Below the pieces are notes generated by a model, which worked only from the letters and a program-made list of their open reading frames with translations, ran no database searches and was not told where the DNA came from. Shown here piece by piece: positions 1 through 12,364 of a stretch of DNA of 64,000 bases (position 1 is its first letter; each line of letters begins with the position of its first letter). The DNA lies in assembly GCF_030052815.1 (NCBI RefSeq), contig NC_079503.1:52246735-52310734 (forward strand). Direction: 5' to 3'. Source of the stretch: Hevea brasiliensis (lineage: Eukaryota; Streptophyta; Magnoliopsida; Malpighiales; Euphorbiaceae). Position numbers and translations under genes: made by a program.

Positions 1-1680
1 AAGAAAATATAATATGCAAATAAAAATAATAATTTCCTAGCTATTGTGTTCATAAGAAATGAATAATTACTAACTTATTGTTTAGTCGAGGGCTAATTAT
101 GTTTTATGATATTAACATCTTCATGCATTTTGTTAATTATTTTCTTCATGATCTTGAGCTTCTTTGTATTTTATTGTAATCATTCCTGATATTTAATTTT
201 CGTATTTTCTTTAATAATCAGTTCAATTACAATTATACTTTTCCATGCCCAAGTAACCTGTACAAATTGACCGGACTGGATAAACGGGTAAACTAGCACT
301 GGGTACCAAGTACCTCGGGCCGTCACACCATCGGTCACAATGTGTCTCCCGGTGTGCAAACAGAATGGCTAATAAGCCATAAGAGCAATAAGGCATAAAG
401 TCAAGTAAAACATCATAATCAGTATAGCCATAGGCTATCACATCACAGAATGGCAATGAAGCCATACATCATACACAGTACTGCTATCAAAACCCTATTG
501 GCATGCCAACCTATCCAAACCAATCACATTAGGCCTACTAGGGCATTTTGCACTTTTAAGTTTCACAATTTTTGAATTTCAAGTTTCAATATTACTATTC
601 ATTTCATTAGTCAACTAAAATGTTGACTTTTGCATAGACAATAGGTACATTGGTTTTAATACTCCCAACATACCACATTTTGCATTCAAAATTTGTTGGT
701 ATTGGTTGCCAATACCATTTATAAGTTTAAAGTTAATTGAGCAGAATTTTCAGTTTTTATACCTTATCTTTACTGTTCCATTAGTCATTTTTGCAGTGGG
801 AATTTGGCAAAATGATCAACATGAAAGTTGTTCCTTATTTTGTCTAGTTTAATTTCCTTTTTTGAATCACTCTATTTGGAGTTTTGTAGCTCAAGTTATG
901 GTCCAAAAACCACAACTGGCCGGATTGAAATTTTTCTGGACTGACCATAACTACAGTGCAGTGAACAGTGACTGCAACTCCCTTGTTGGATAGGTTCTGG
1001 TCATAATTTGGGGTAGCTTTCTTCATGAAAGTTGTTGGTCTATATCTTATCTTGTTGCTGGTAAATTTCAGGTCAATTGGACCTTTCTACATTGAGTTAT
1101 GGCCAAATGAACAACTACTACTGTTCATTTGGTCATTCTCGTAAACACTGCAGTCACCCGGATTTGAGCAAGCTTTTGGTCCACTTGGTTTGGTTTTATG
1201 GGCATGGTTTCTTCACCAAAGTTGTGCCATTATGTGTCTAATTTCATCTCCACTTGGCCTTGTACCAATTGAACCCATAAAATTCAAGATATGGCTGCCC
1301 AAACCTGCTGGACTCATGTCCAATTCTGCAGGTCACCATGGGCAGCCACACCAACTGCAATTCCCACTAATCAAACCACCTCATTTCTTGTTTACACATA
1401 ACCAAATGGTCACTAATTGACCATTAAAACTCACTTTCATCATTACATAAACAAAATCTCAAATTTGTGTCCAAACCCTAACTCTACCATTTCAATTCTC
1501 CATATACATGCAATCAATGAATCAAAATATCTAATTTATGTTCAATGGCAGCCATGTACAACTATAACTCAATCTAATCAATGAAACCCTAATGTATCCT
1601 AAGGCTGCCAAAATTGGTGGAATTTATTCATGCAAACTTGTTTCAATTCTCTTAATTTCACCCTCATTTCATACTCCACA

Positions 1681-1723
<43 letters not shown>

Positions 1724-3247
1724 AAGTTTTAAGGATGAATTAGCACTAACCTTTTTGAAACCAACCTTGAGATTGTTATTCTTCAAGATTTCTCCTAGAA
1801 CCATAATAATCATAATCAATTATAACTTTACTTTCCTAAATTAAATATCCAATAAAAATTCAGCAGCATTTCCCCTTAAATTGGACTAAACTCCTATCAT
1901 AAATCTTAAATCCACAACCACCCATTAAGACCCAATCTGGCAGCTTGTGCATTCAAATTTATATATAATGATCTAACCGTTAGATAAATCCCAAATTTTA
2001 ACCATATATTCAAGATATCCCTATACAATATCAGTAAAAATTTTAGCATCAAATAATCTCTATATCATGAGATATCAAAACATTCATTCAACCCTTCAAA
2101 ATCTGAATTTTTGCAGAAATCAGTCTTACTCAGACAGCTCATGCAAAACAATTTATATCTCATAAACCACAAGTCTAAAATTCACCAAATTTTAACCCAG
2201 CAGCCTCAACATCCCAAATATCATTTGTACCAAATTTCATAATTTTATAAGCATCCTAACTATTTATTTTTCTCAAATTTCAGTAGCCAAAATTCAGAAT
2301 TCAACCTACAGACAGCCTGTGTTCAACAATATATTTCTTCAAATCCAACCGTTGAACAATCACCAAATTTTAACCATAACTTCCACACATACATACCTCC
2401 AACATATCCAAAAATCAGCCGTAGATGTTGAGCCAAACACACCTGGATGGAAGAGAAACATGCTGCCCTGCTGAACCCCTGTTTCTGCTACTGTTCATCT
2501 CCTTCTCCTTGTTCCTTTCTTTCTTTCTTTTCCTTTTCTCTCTCTTTCTCTCTTGATTCAGCCCGTATGAAGAAGGAAACTGCTGGTTTATTTTGTTTTT
2601 ATCTCATTTTTGCTTCATTTTTATCCCTTTTATTTATTTTGTCAAGTGGTGATTGGATGGGAGTGCTTAGTGACATAAGCATAAGGTCAAAATTATAATT
2701 TTAATTCATTTTCTTTTCTTTTCTTCTCTACTTATTTCCAATTTAATTTTTAGCAATATTTATTCATATTTTAGATCATAATAATTATTTGCTTAACTGG
2801 ACAAGTCGGCCAAAAATCATCTATGAAGACGAAATGACCAAAATGCCCTCCGTTTGGCTTAACGGGCCAAAATTGTCTGTACCGATTGAAAAATTTTTAT
2901 AAATATTTTCTTGGCATTCTAATGCCATAGGAACCTCAATGACCATTCTCTGGAGTCCCAAAAATTATTTTATGAATTTTTCCCTGGGTCTAGGGCTCTT
3001 AGTTGCGATAACCGCAACTTCCCACTAGGTTACCCATCGCTAGGGCACCGGCTCATTTAACTTGGTTGTATTTTATTTCTAAAATTTTTTTCTAAATTTT
3101 TCTTATTAATATTTGAGTTAATTATAGTTCCTCACTTTATTTTAAATATATATATATTTTTTTTTTTTTGGACGTTCTAGCTGTCCGGACCGACACTGGT
3201 CATCGGAACAGTAGACTGTACGGACTAGCTAAAATAAGGATGTTACA
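1..3247 (-). mobile_element. Tekay-type gypsy LTR D (right part; left end outside window)
   Basis: This stretch aligns by eye along its whole length with the complete solo LTR at 60110-63422; base 1 corresponds to about 60817, so roughly 700 bp of the LTR lie left of the window. It ends in GGATGTTACA, the terminal sequence shared by the chromovirus LTRs here, and abruptly changes at 3248 to the interior of another LTR (F). No coding sequence is present; short open frames inside it are chance. Whether D is a solo LTR or one end of a full element cannot be told. The candidate target duplication is TCATT at 3248-3252. Confidence 0.8.
1683..1721. repeat. (AT)n microsatellite
   Basis: An uninterrupted AT dinucleotide run of about 39 bp inside LTR D. 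The related solo LTR at 60110-63422 has only a short TATATA stretch in the corresponding part, so the run expanded in this copy. Confidence 0.95.
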
Positions 3248-4066
3248 TCATTTTTCATGAAGACACTTATAGGAATCATGGCTTGATCATGGAGGAGAGG
3301 AAGCTTGCATGTGGGAAGGCCATGGAGGACAATAGGAGAATTTAGGAGAATTGGAATTCGGCTAAGATGAAAAAATGAAGAAGAAGATGTTAGTGCTGCC
3401 CTCTTTGTCCACTAATGGCCTTAAATCAGTCTACTAATTGTCCACTAATGCTCCACTTAACTTAAATAAATAATATTATAATTAAACTTTTAATTATTCT
3501 CATATTTTTCCACTTAATTTCTCTTAATTATTCTACACATGGAATTTCATTTTTCATGGCATTTTCAAAATTTAATACTACTTATTTTTAATGGACATTG
3601 AGGTCAAAAGTCAACTCGTGGTGTCAAATGACCACAATGCCCCTGTTCGGGTTGCATTCCCGACTTTTCGGTAATACCGAGTTTTGTCCGTTTTCCGATT
3701 TCTCACTTTTCTTTGTACTAATTAATTAATTTTTCTTTGATATTTCTAATGGAATTTATACTTCAATAGACATTTATTTAAGTCCTAAAAATATTTTCCA
3801 GGGTTCCCCGCAGTCCAGGGCTAGTCAACGGTCCACGCCGTGACTTTCTGGTGCGGTCACCCATCACTAGGGTTCTTGGCTCACTTAACTTGGTTACATT
3901 TCTTTGCTATTGTTTTTCATTTGTTTTTCTTGTATTTTCTTTTCTTGTATTTTATTATTTTATGTCTCCTCACTCATATCGAAGTATAGTTCTAGGCATC
4001 CTAGCTATCCGGACAACACTGGTCACTGGAACAGTAGAACGCACTACCGAACATAGGGGTGTTACA
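3248..4066 (-). mobile_element. Tekay-type LTR F, right-end fragment
   Basis: Bases 3248-4066 match the terminal ~800 bp of LTR Y (about 4880-5675), sharing for example ATGAAGACACTTATAGGAAT near the start and the terminal block with an AACAGTAGAACGCA motif. The fragment ends in GGGGTGTTACA at 4066. It begins exactly where LTR D ends, so D interrupts F. The following bases ATGAA (4067-4071) are the candidate target duplication of F in Y. Non-coding. Confidence 0.75.
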
Positions 4067-5675
4067 ATGAAAGTTGGCATATTTTGTGCCTAGTTTCACC
4101 TCCAATTGGCCTCATACCAATTGGAGTCACACAATTCTATTTACAGCCTAAAACACATACTGGCCTTAACACATTTTTGAAGCCTTAACCATTCACACAT
4201 TTAACTAACCATACTTCATTCCCAAACCAAATTCTGCATTTGTATCATACCACAACTGTTTATCACATCATTTTACAGTCACTTTGGGCAGAATACAATG
4301 ACTTTAAATACACCAAATACAATTCTTAAATTACAAAGTCCATTTATAACAACATATACACATAGTACTCCTAACCATTACACATAACTTCCATCATCAA
4401 ATTACATATTCATTCTCTACTAAATCATATACATATGCTGCCACTTTTAGTATCATAATTCAACAAACCTTTCATGAATTTAAACCCTTCCAACTTCAAC
4501 ATAAGGCTGCCCAAATTGTTCATATACATCAAGCTTCCTAATTTCAACATGTGATCTCACTTTACATTCACAATTCACACATATACATAAAAATCAAACT
4601 CTTATACATTTAAGCACTCTAATTAACTTCATTACCCATCAAATTCATATAAGAACAAACCACTAACCTTTCACTTCCACGGCTACCCAAAATGGTATAC
4701 TTCAATAACTCATCAAACCTCAACATTTCTTTCACAAATCAACTCACCACAACACCCTCACAAGCTTTAACAAAGAAAGGATGAAGAAATGGTTACTTAC
4801 CTCTTATGCACTTCCTCAAATCTCCACTAAATCTCTTCTTTCTTGTTCCCTAAAGGCTGCCCAAGATGTGTAGACCACTTTTAATGAAGACACTTATAGG
4901 AATCATGGCTTGAATCATGGTAGATGAGGACTTTGCATGAAACGGCCATGGGAGAGTTTGAGAGAAACCATTTTCGGCCATGAGAGAGCTTGGTGAGGAT
5001 GATGAAGTGAGTGGGGAAATCTGTCCTCATTTTAAGTATTTATGTGTCCACTTAGTGCTCCACTAAACATAGTTTAATTATATTATATTCTAAGGTTTCA
5101 ATAATTATAAATTTTGACCTTAATTTCTCTTAAATTACATTTTATCTTTAATTCTATTTTTCATTAGATTTTCTAGAAGTAATACTATTTATTTTTCATT
5201 GACATTTAGGTCAAAAGCTAACTCTAGGTGTCAAATGACCAAAATGCTCCTATTCGGGTTATACTCCCGATTTTTCAGTAACATCGATTTTTGTCGATTT
5301 CTTAATTTTTCATTTTTCTTTGTACTAATTAATTAATTTTTCTTTGACATTTATAATGTCATTTATACTTCAATAGATGTTTATTTAAGTGTTAAAAATA
5401 TTTCCCAGGGTTCCCTGCGGTCCAGGGCTAGTCAACAGTCCACGTCGCCACTTCCTGGTACGGTCACCCATCGCTACAGTTTTTGGCTCGTTTAACTTAG
5501 TTACATTTTCTCTCTTTTATTTTTCCTTTATTTTTCTTGTATTTTCCTCTATTGTATTTTCATTATTTCATGTCTCCTCACTAACATTTAAGTGTAGTTC
5601 CAGACATTCTAGCTGTCTGGACAGACACTGGTCACCGGAACAGTAGAACGCATTACCGAACATAGGAGTGTTGCA
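4067..5675 (-). mobile_element. Tekay-type LTR Y, right half
   Basis: The stretch starts in the middle of an LTR (ATGAAAGTTGGCATATTTTG, with a close match at about 57160 in the LTR of element I) and runs to the LTR terminus GGAGTGTTGCA at 5675, a decayed GTGTTACA. It is interrupted on the left by LTR F and itself sits in a copia LTR whose sequence begins at 5676. CCAAA (5676-5680) is the candidate target duplication. No coding content. Confidence 0.75.
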
Positions 5676-5940
5676 CCAAAGGTACAAATACACTGCAGTG
5701 CATCAAGAGGTTAGTGTATTGATTCTTGATCTAATCTAAGGTTCTAAAAATTAATCTGATTAATTCTAAAATCTTAAATTGCAAATAAAGATCCAAAAAC
5801 ATATTAAAAGAGTTTTAATATGTTGTTTATCATTGAAATCAAATAGATAAAAATAAATCTTGCATGATGCATGTGAACCTAGGTGAAAATTTTTGAATTC
5901 AATGATATAAACTTGTGTTTTTCATGCTTCCGCTCCTTCA
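5676..5940 (+). mobile_element. copia-2 LTR, 3'-end fragment
   Basis: The fragment ends in GCTTCCGCTCCTTCA at 5940. Read on the minus strand it starts TGAAGGAGCGGAAGCATG, matching the outer end of the copia-1 LTR (TGAAGGAGTGGAAGCATG at 12365), and further in it shares CTAACCTCTTGATGCAC with 12592-12608. The remainder is clearly diverged, so this is a related but different subfamily, in the opposite orientation to copia-1. It is inserted in the 3' LTR of element A, with TCAAT (5941-5945) as candidate target duplication, and is cut on the left by LTR Y. Confidence 0.7.
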
Positions 5941-8900
5941 TCAATGAACCAAAACACTAAGTCTATACATGGGCCCTACTAAAATAATACAATTGATGAG
6001 GTGAACTCTGGACTATAGCAGATCTGGTCAACTGTAGTTAGAACACTACTGTGGCGGCTACTGATCTCTAGTGCCTACGCGATGGAAAATCCATTGCGCT
6101 AAGCTAATTGCTTAGTGGTGCATAATTTTAAAGAACAGTAACTAAATAATTCAAATAATAATTCTAAGTAATATTTTGTAATTCTAGGTCAATTGTATAT
6201 TTTATTTCACTTTGAGAATAAATTAATTATCAGGATCATGTCAGTGTATTTATTTCTTTCTCTATCTTTTTAAAGTAATATCAGTGTCTTGTCTATTCAT
6301 TTGTTTCATTATCAGTATTTTAAAATTATATCAGTGCCCAAGTAACCTATAACAGACTATAAGGCTGGATACACGGGAGTATACTGGTTAGACAGTCATA
6401 TGTCTACCCTGTATATATTTGTCATGTCAGGCATGAGGCCAGCGGGCAGGCTGTTAAAGCTAGAAAATCAATTAGGCACAATGGCCAATAGGCGGGCATA
6501 TAGCCTGTAGAATAATCATATCAGACATATATTTTCAATCAATGATTACTCATGTAGGCAGTACTGCTATCTGTAGTCCCTAATTGGTATACCAATCGAT
6601 CTAACCATATATATTTAATCCTAGGTTTACTTTGAGCAATTAAGCATTATTAATTATTTAACAGAATTTTCATATTAATGTATAGAGAGAAAGTGGGTCC
6701 CACATACTTATTTCATGAAATTTAGCATGTAGTAATAACCTTTCTTTAGGTTCAGTTTTACCGTCTTGAATTTGCATATCAAATTAAGCAACTTATGGCT
6801 ACTGTTTGGCCCCACTTCCTTAATGGAAGTTGTTCTTCCATGTCTTGTCTTTATTTTTCTTTTTGAATCATGTCATTTGGATTTGTATAACTCAAGTTAT
6901 GATCAATTAACCATAACTGGTTCAATTGCAAATTCTGGTTCCTTAACTAGGCAGTTTTGCCATCATATTTTACCAATTTATTTGACTAGGTTATAGCAGT
7001 ATTTAGGCTAGTGTTCTTCATAGGATTTGTTTCCCTATGTCTTATGGTCACTCAAGATTTTTAGTTGCAATTTTTCAAGTTATGCAGAATTAATTATAGC
7101 CACATTATTGGCCTGGACTCAAATATCCTATACTAACATGATTCCTATTTAGGTCAGTATTTTTGACCCAAAATTTAAGTTTCTTACATTCATAATTTGA
7201 GGAAGGTGTCTAAAACAAAATTAAAGCCCTATTTATTAGGTTTCTAGAACTATATGGAACATCTCAATTGAAGTTTTCTAATGAGAGATATGACTAAAAG
7301 AATATTCTAGAGTCAATGGTCACTTATGCAATTTCCAGATTTTGTACACTGAATTGACCTATTTCTCTTGATTTTTGGGTTCTAGTCAAAATAGTAATAT
7401 TGTAGGTCTATGTCTTATTGAAATTTTGGCATTGGTCTCTGGGCATTTGGATTTCTGTGGACCACATTATGGCCTCTTTACCAAAACTGGTCAAGTGGAC
7501 TATGTTTAGCAAATCTGGAAAGTTTTAGTTTTGGACAGTTTTGGTAGCCCAAATTGGGCAAGCAATTTGGTTTGGTTAGTGGTATTTCTGGGCTCTGTGT
7601 TCCCCATAAAAGTTGTAGCCCTATGTCTAAGCTTTCCAATGTATAAATTTTAGATCATTTGGACCTATCTAGAGTGAGATATGACCAAATGAATGTACGC
7701 TGTTCATTTGGTCAATTTTTCTTGGTTCACAATTTGGTAATCCGGATTAGGGAAAAATTTAGGTCACCTTTTGGACAGAATTTAGACATGGTTTCTTCAT
7801 AAAAAATGGTACATTTTAGGTCTACTTTTACCTCCAATTGGCCTCATACCAATTGGAGCCACACAAATTTGGTTATAGCTCAAAACATTCACTAATTTCA
7901 ACAATTCTCAACCTACACAAAAAAACACTCCCAAATTTTTAATTTCCTCCAACTCCCTTACTTCAAATAGCATACATGGCACTTCTAATTATCATCAATC
8001 ATCTCAATACAATCAATTTCTAGTAATTTATATAAGTCTCCAATAATCAATTCAAAACCCTTATTCAAATGGTCAAAGTCAACAATATACACATGAAAAC
8101 AATTTGCTAGTACATGTAACTTCAACTATCAACATATAATTCACTTCCACTTATCCATCAACACCATTAATCACCATTTAAATTCATGAAATTATCAATC
8201 TCCTAAGTTCCTCAAGGATGCCGAATTGAACAATTAAACTAAGTCTTCAATAATTGTTCAAACCCTAATTCAAATTGTCAACCTTAAACATATACACGCA
8301 ATTAAATTCTAATACTTATAATCACCTTAATCAACATCACTAATCACCATTATAAGTAGGAATTCATCAAAATCTCAAGGAAAACTAAGGCTGCCGAAAT
8401 GGGGGTTCACAATTACTCATCATTTTCATTCAAATTTCTCATCATATCAACTCATTTCAATTTTTAACTAAGGAAGGAAGAGAAATTATGCACTAACCTT
8501 TAGATGACCACTTCTCAACCTTATGAAAACTTCACCCAATCTTTTTTCTCTTGATGTCTATAGTCTTCCCAAGATGTGAGGACAAACTTTAATGAAGTGG
8601 ACTTGTGATTTTAGGTAGAAAATGAAGAGGATTTAAGCTTGCATGAAAGAGCTCTCATGGAGGAATTGAGAAAACCATATTCGACCATTTGATGAAGTGA
8701 GGAAGAAGATAAAGTTGTGAGTGGAGAGATTTGTCTTCTAGTGCCCTTTAATACTCCCACTAGCTTTGGTTTAATTATTATAATAATGAAGTTTCGATAT
8801 TTCTAATAATACCCCCCATTTTTCCTTTAATTACATTACACATGTAATTTCATATTTTCATGGAATTTTCAAAATTTTAATATCACTTATTTTAATGGAC

Positions 8901-9384
8901 ATTTAGGTCGAAAGTCAACTCTAGGTGCCAAATGACCAAAATGCCCCTCTTCGGGTTATAGTTCCACTTTTTCAGTAATACCGACTAAATCCCTGATCTA
9001 ACGGTTCTTTTAATTTTTGTTTTCATCTGTATCGATTAACTAAATTTTCTTTAACATTTTTAATGTCATTTGTATCTCAGTAGACCTTTAATTAAGTCCT
9101 GAAATTATTTTCTAGGGTTCCTCGCAGGTCTGGGGTCGTCAACTGTCTATTTAGTAACTTTCCGGTACGGTCACCCATCGCTAGAACCGCAGCTCATTTA
9201 ACCTAGTTACATTTAATGTCTTTTATTTTTTCTTAATTTTTCTTGTATTTTTTGATCATTTATTCTATCATTTTATGCCTCCTCACTATCATTTAAGAGT
9301 AGTTCTAGACATCCTAGCTATCCGGATAGACATTAGTCATCGGAATAATAGAACGTACAGACTACCTATGGTGAGGGTGTTACA
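5941..9384 (-). mobile_element. Element A, 3' LTR (truncated by copia-2)
   Basis: This is the left-hand (3') LTR of minus-strand element A. It matches A's 5' LTR (11351-24943, minus the nested copia-1) closely throughout, roughly 93-95% by eye, far better than it matches the other Tekay LTRs, which identifies the pair. It ends in GTGAGGGTGTTACA at 9384, directly followed on the plus strand by the polypurine tract. About 390 bp of its other end are expected left of the window. It carries the conserved LTR palindromes at 6099-6115 and 9318-9329. Confidence 0.8.
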
Positions 9385-9400
9385 ATTTTTCCCCTTTAAA
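9385..9400 (-). other. Polypurine tract of element A
   Basis: On the minus strand the sequence reads TTTAAAGGGGAAAAAT immediately before the LTR start TGTAACACCC. A purine-rich primer for plus-strand DNA synthesis is expected exactly here, and elements B, C and I have the same arrangement. Confidence 0.8.
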
Positions 9401-9965
9401 TAAAATTTCGTCCTTAAAATTTACCCAGTGTAAATAATCGAGGAATCGCTATTTCCTTGTCTTTTCGCTTTTTTGTGTTATAATACTTCACTTTCTCTTT
9501 TGTCTGTCTTACTAAACCTAGCTTTACAATCTTATCCTTATCTCGATTTACTATCGGAAATACGTAACTCTACACAACACCAAGTCGGTACTGTAATCTA
9601 CAGCTTATAGCACAAACATCGAGAACATTGTGTAGTTACCACGGTATATCCTAATAGATTAGATTTTTTCTATACTTATCCTCAATTAGTTCTGCACTCA
9701 TCCTCTTTCATCTCATATACAGTCTCTTTCTTATTTCCATCCATTATCTTTAATATGATCCTTTTCGGTTGATAATCTACCATCACCTTATGGCTTATAA
9801 CGTTGGTGATAAGTATGTCATCTTCTAACCCATCTATCGATATCCTCTTTTAATAGGAGGTCCAATGCATATGTAGGGATGAATATAATTAGGGTCTATT
9901 AATACATATTTAAAGGTATTATAAATAGAAAATGTACCTCTAATAACGTCTATCGAATTTGGCTC
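9401..9965 (-). pseudogene. Element A pol remnants (scrambled, mostly deleted)
   Basis: Short pieces align with pol of element B: 9401-9460 with the tail after the chromodomain, about 9500-9550 with the integrase C-terminal region near 25525-25570, about 9690-9760 with the start of integrase near 26590-26640, and about 9780-9965 with the aspartic protease region (28440-28640). Reverse transcriptase, RNase H, the integrase core and most of the chromodomain are absent. The pieces remain in the original order, so deletions rather than rearrangement explain the state. No open frame survives. Confidence 0.6.
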
Positions 9966-10138
9966 CTCCCCAGCCATAGCGTATATGCAGGGTGCTACTC
10001 CAGCCTAGGTCCGTTCTATAGTCTCAGAAGCCCTCTGTGATGTACCAGCTGTCTCAAGCCTCATGGGTCTTCTACCCCTTTACACTATCGGGGCAAACCT
10101 CTCAGTCAGTGGTAGAGTAGGGGAGCACTCCTCTATGG

Positions 10139-11206
10139 ACAACCTCATAAGAAATGATCCACAGATCCACATCTGAAACATCCCCCAGTCAACAATCGGC
10201 ACTCCCTTCTATGTCTCCTATCATAATGGGTACATTCTGGCACTAGAATTGATTTCCTTGTTACTGTACCTGGGGAACTAGTTATAGATACTCCGGACTA
10301 GCCCTTCTAGCCTTGTGTCTAGCTCTGTGAACCCTTAGGCTTCTTACTACCAGTAGCTGGTGCACTAAACTAGCCCTGTCCAAGACCTCTCTTACGCTGT
10401 CTCTCTCTCCTAGACTGCTCATCATCTCTGACTCTCTCCACATCAAGATCTGATGCTACCAATGAAGAAAAGTCTATAAAGCGATTAGAAGTAACTATCA
10501 ATCTAATATTGTCATTTAATCTATCCTCAAATCTCCTGCATTTATTAACCTCTGTGGGCATTATCTCTAATGCATATCCACTAAGTCTCATGAATTCTTG
10601 CTCATATTCGGAGACTGTAAGCTGCCTCTATCTTAGTGCTAGGAATTCTATCCTTCTGGCCTCTAAATACACATGGCTGACATATTTCTTCTTGAATTTT
10701 GCCAAGAAGAAATCCCAGGTGATCTATGCAGGCTGTACTACCCTTGACACTATCACCCACCATTGATATGCATTTTCCTGATGTAATGACAGAGCACACT
10801 CCAACTGCTGCTCTAGGGTGCAGTGGAGCTGCTGTAAAATCCTCTCTGTCTTTTTTAGCCAATACTCTGCAGCAGCTGGATCATCCTCCTTCTTACCCTT
10901 AAAGTCAACTGCCTCATATTTCTGCAATCTCTCCAATGGGGACCTGTGTATGAGTTGTGGTTGTAGGGGTACTAGTGGCTATATAGGTGGCAGTGGCGGT
11001 GGCTATGGCTGAGGTATGGCTCTAGTGACCTAACAGAGTAGTTGTGTCATCTATTCCAAGAAGGCCTGTTGTGCTCTACCCACAGCATTCATAGATGACT
11101 CAGTTCTAACACATCGATCCCTACTAGGAGCAGGTGCATGTGCGTGACTCTCTACCTCCTCCTCAATTGGTTTAGGAGACCCGTGCTCTGAAGGATCATA
11201 TGCCAT
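10139..11206 (-). pseudogene. Element A gag (broken)
   Basis: The capsid/nucleocapsid gene reads on the minus strand from an ATG at 11206 (MAYDPSEHGS), the counterpart of the start of B's gag at 40333. The Retrotrans_gag core is clear: a VDFKGKKEDDPAAAEYWL block near 10900, AYQWW near 10760, and the conserved SEYEQEF near 10600. A CCHC zinc knuckle (C-x2-C-x4-H-x4-C) lies at about 10141-10182 but contains an in-frame TGA. Several further stops and frame changes break the gene into pieces of 60-90 codons. Gag would form the virus-like particle and bind RNA; this copy cannot give the full protein. Confidence 0.8.
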
Positions 11207-11331
11207 TGATCCAATAAAATAGACAAGAAATAGAGCTGCATTAGTGTCAACTCGATTCTATTTAAAGGCCCATGCATGTGATGCAAACTATTTCTTTCTA
11301 TTTATCTAGGTATAGGACCGCCTAAACCTTT

Positions 11332-11343
11332 GCTCTGATATCA
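11332..11343 (-). other. Primer binding site of element A
   Basis: The minus strand reads TGATATCAGAGC followed by AAAGGTTT, one change from TGGTATCAGAGC, the complement of the 3' end of initiator methionine tRNA. It lies seven bases inside the 5' LTR boundary at 11351, fixing both the orientation and the LTR edge. Confidence 0.85.
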
Positions 11344-11350
11344 CTAAATA

Positions 11351-12364
11351 TGATACCCCTTACTCGTCTACAATGTAGCAGAGTAAAGCGTGCCACATTC
11401 AGTGCCGGAGCACCTTATCTTATCCTTTCATGTCTATTATTAATTTTAAACTTCATAGAAAACATATGGTAATAAATTTTTTTTTATCACAATTTATTCT
11501 TGTGAAAACCCGGTCAGAGCCTCATCTGTTTTATTGGCATCTGGCAGGTTCCATTAGTTACCTGTTAAAAATAATTTCATATCCATTCATCTGGTCATAT
11601 AACATATCATTCATTTTCTTATATAATAAGTCATTCATAAGAAAATGCATATACATAAATTTACATCTTTATTTACAATCTCAAAAATATCATTACAATT
11701 TAATTATATCACCAACTATAATTAAATAATGCTTATATACAATGAACCAAAACACTAAGTCTATATATGGGCCCTATCAAAATACAACAACTGATGAGGT
11801 AAACTCTAGACTGTAGCAGATCTGGTCAACTATAGTCAGAACACTACTATGGTGGCTGTTGTTGTGGTAGCTGTTCATCCCCAATGCCTACATGATGGAA
11901 AATCAAGCGCGCTAAGCTAATTGCTTAGTGGTGCATAATTTTAAAGAACAATAACTAAATAATTCAAATAATAATTCTAAGTAATATTTTACAATTCCAG
12001 GTCAATTGTATATTTTATTACACTTTGAGAATAAATAAATTATCAGGATCATATCAGTGTATTTATTTTTTTCTTTGTCTTTTTAAAGTCATATTAGTGT
12101 CTTGTCTAGTCATTTGTTTCATTCTCAGTCTTTCAAAATTATATCAGTGCCCAAGTAACCAATAACAGACTATAAGGCTGGATACATGGGAGCATACTGG
12201 TTAGACAACCATATGTTTACCCTGTATACATTTGTCATGTCAGGCACGAGGCTAGCAGGCAGGCTATTAAAGCTAGAAATACAATTAGGCATAATGGCCA
12301 ATGGGCAGGCATATAGCCTATAGAACAATCATATCATACATATATTGTCAATCAATGATTACTC
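11351..12364 (-). mobile_element. Element A 5' LTR, first part
   Basis: The LTR begins TGATACCCCTTACTCG, a decayed form of the TGTGACACCCCTTACCCG edge seen in elements B and I, directly after the primer binding site. It runs to the copia-1 insertion point; TACTC at 12360-12364 is the left copy of the target duplication. It continues at 22015. It contains the conserved hairpin motif at 11912-11928. Non-coding. Confidence 0.85.

Noticed and set aside
223..465. Short open frames in LTRs (also 61083-61346, 36628-36843, 30791-31087, 37480-37755 and others)
   Set aside because: They recur only because the LTRs are homologous; frames are not kept between copies and no domain is visible.
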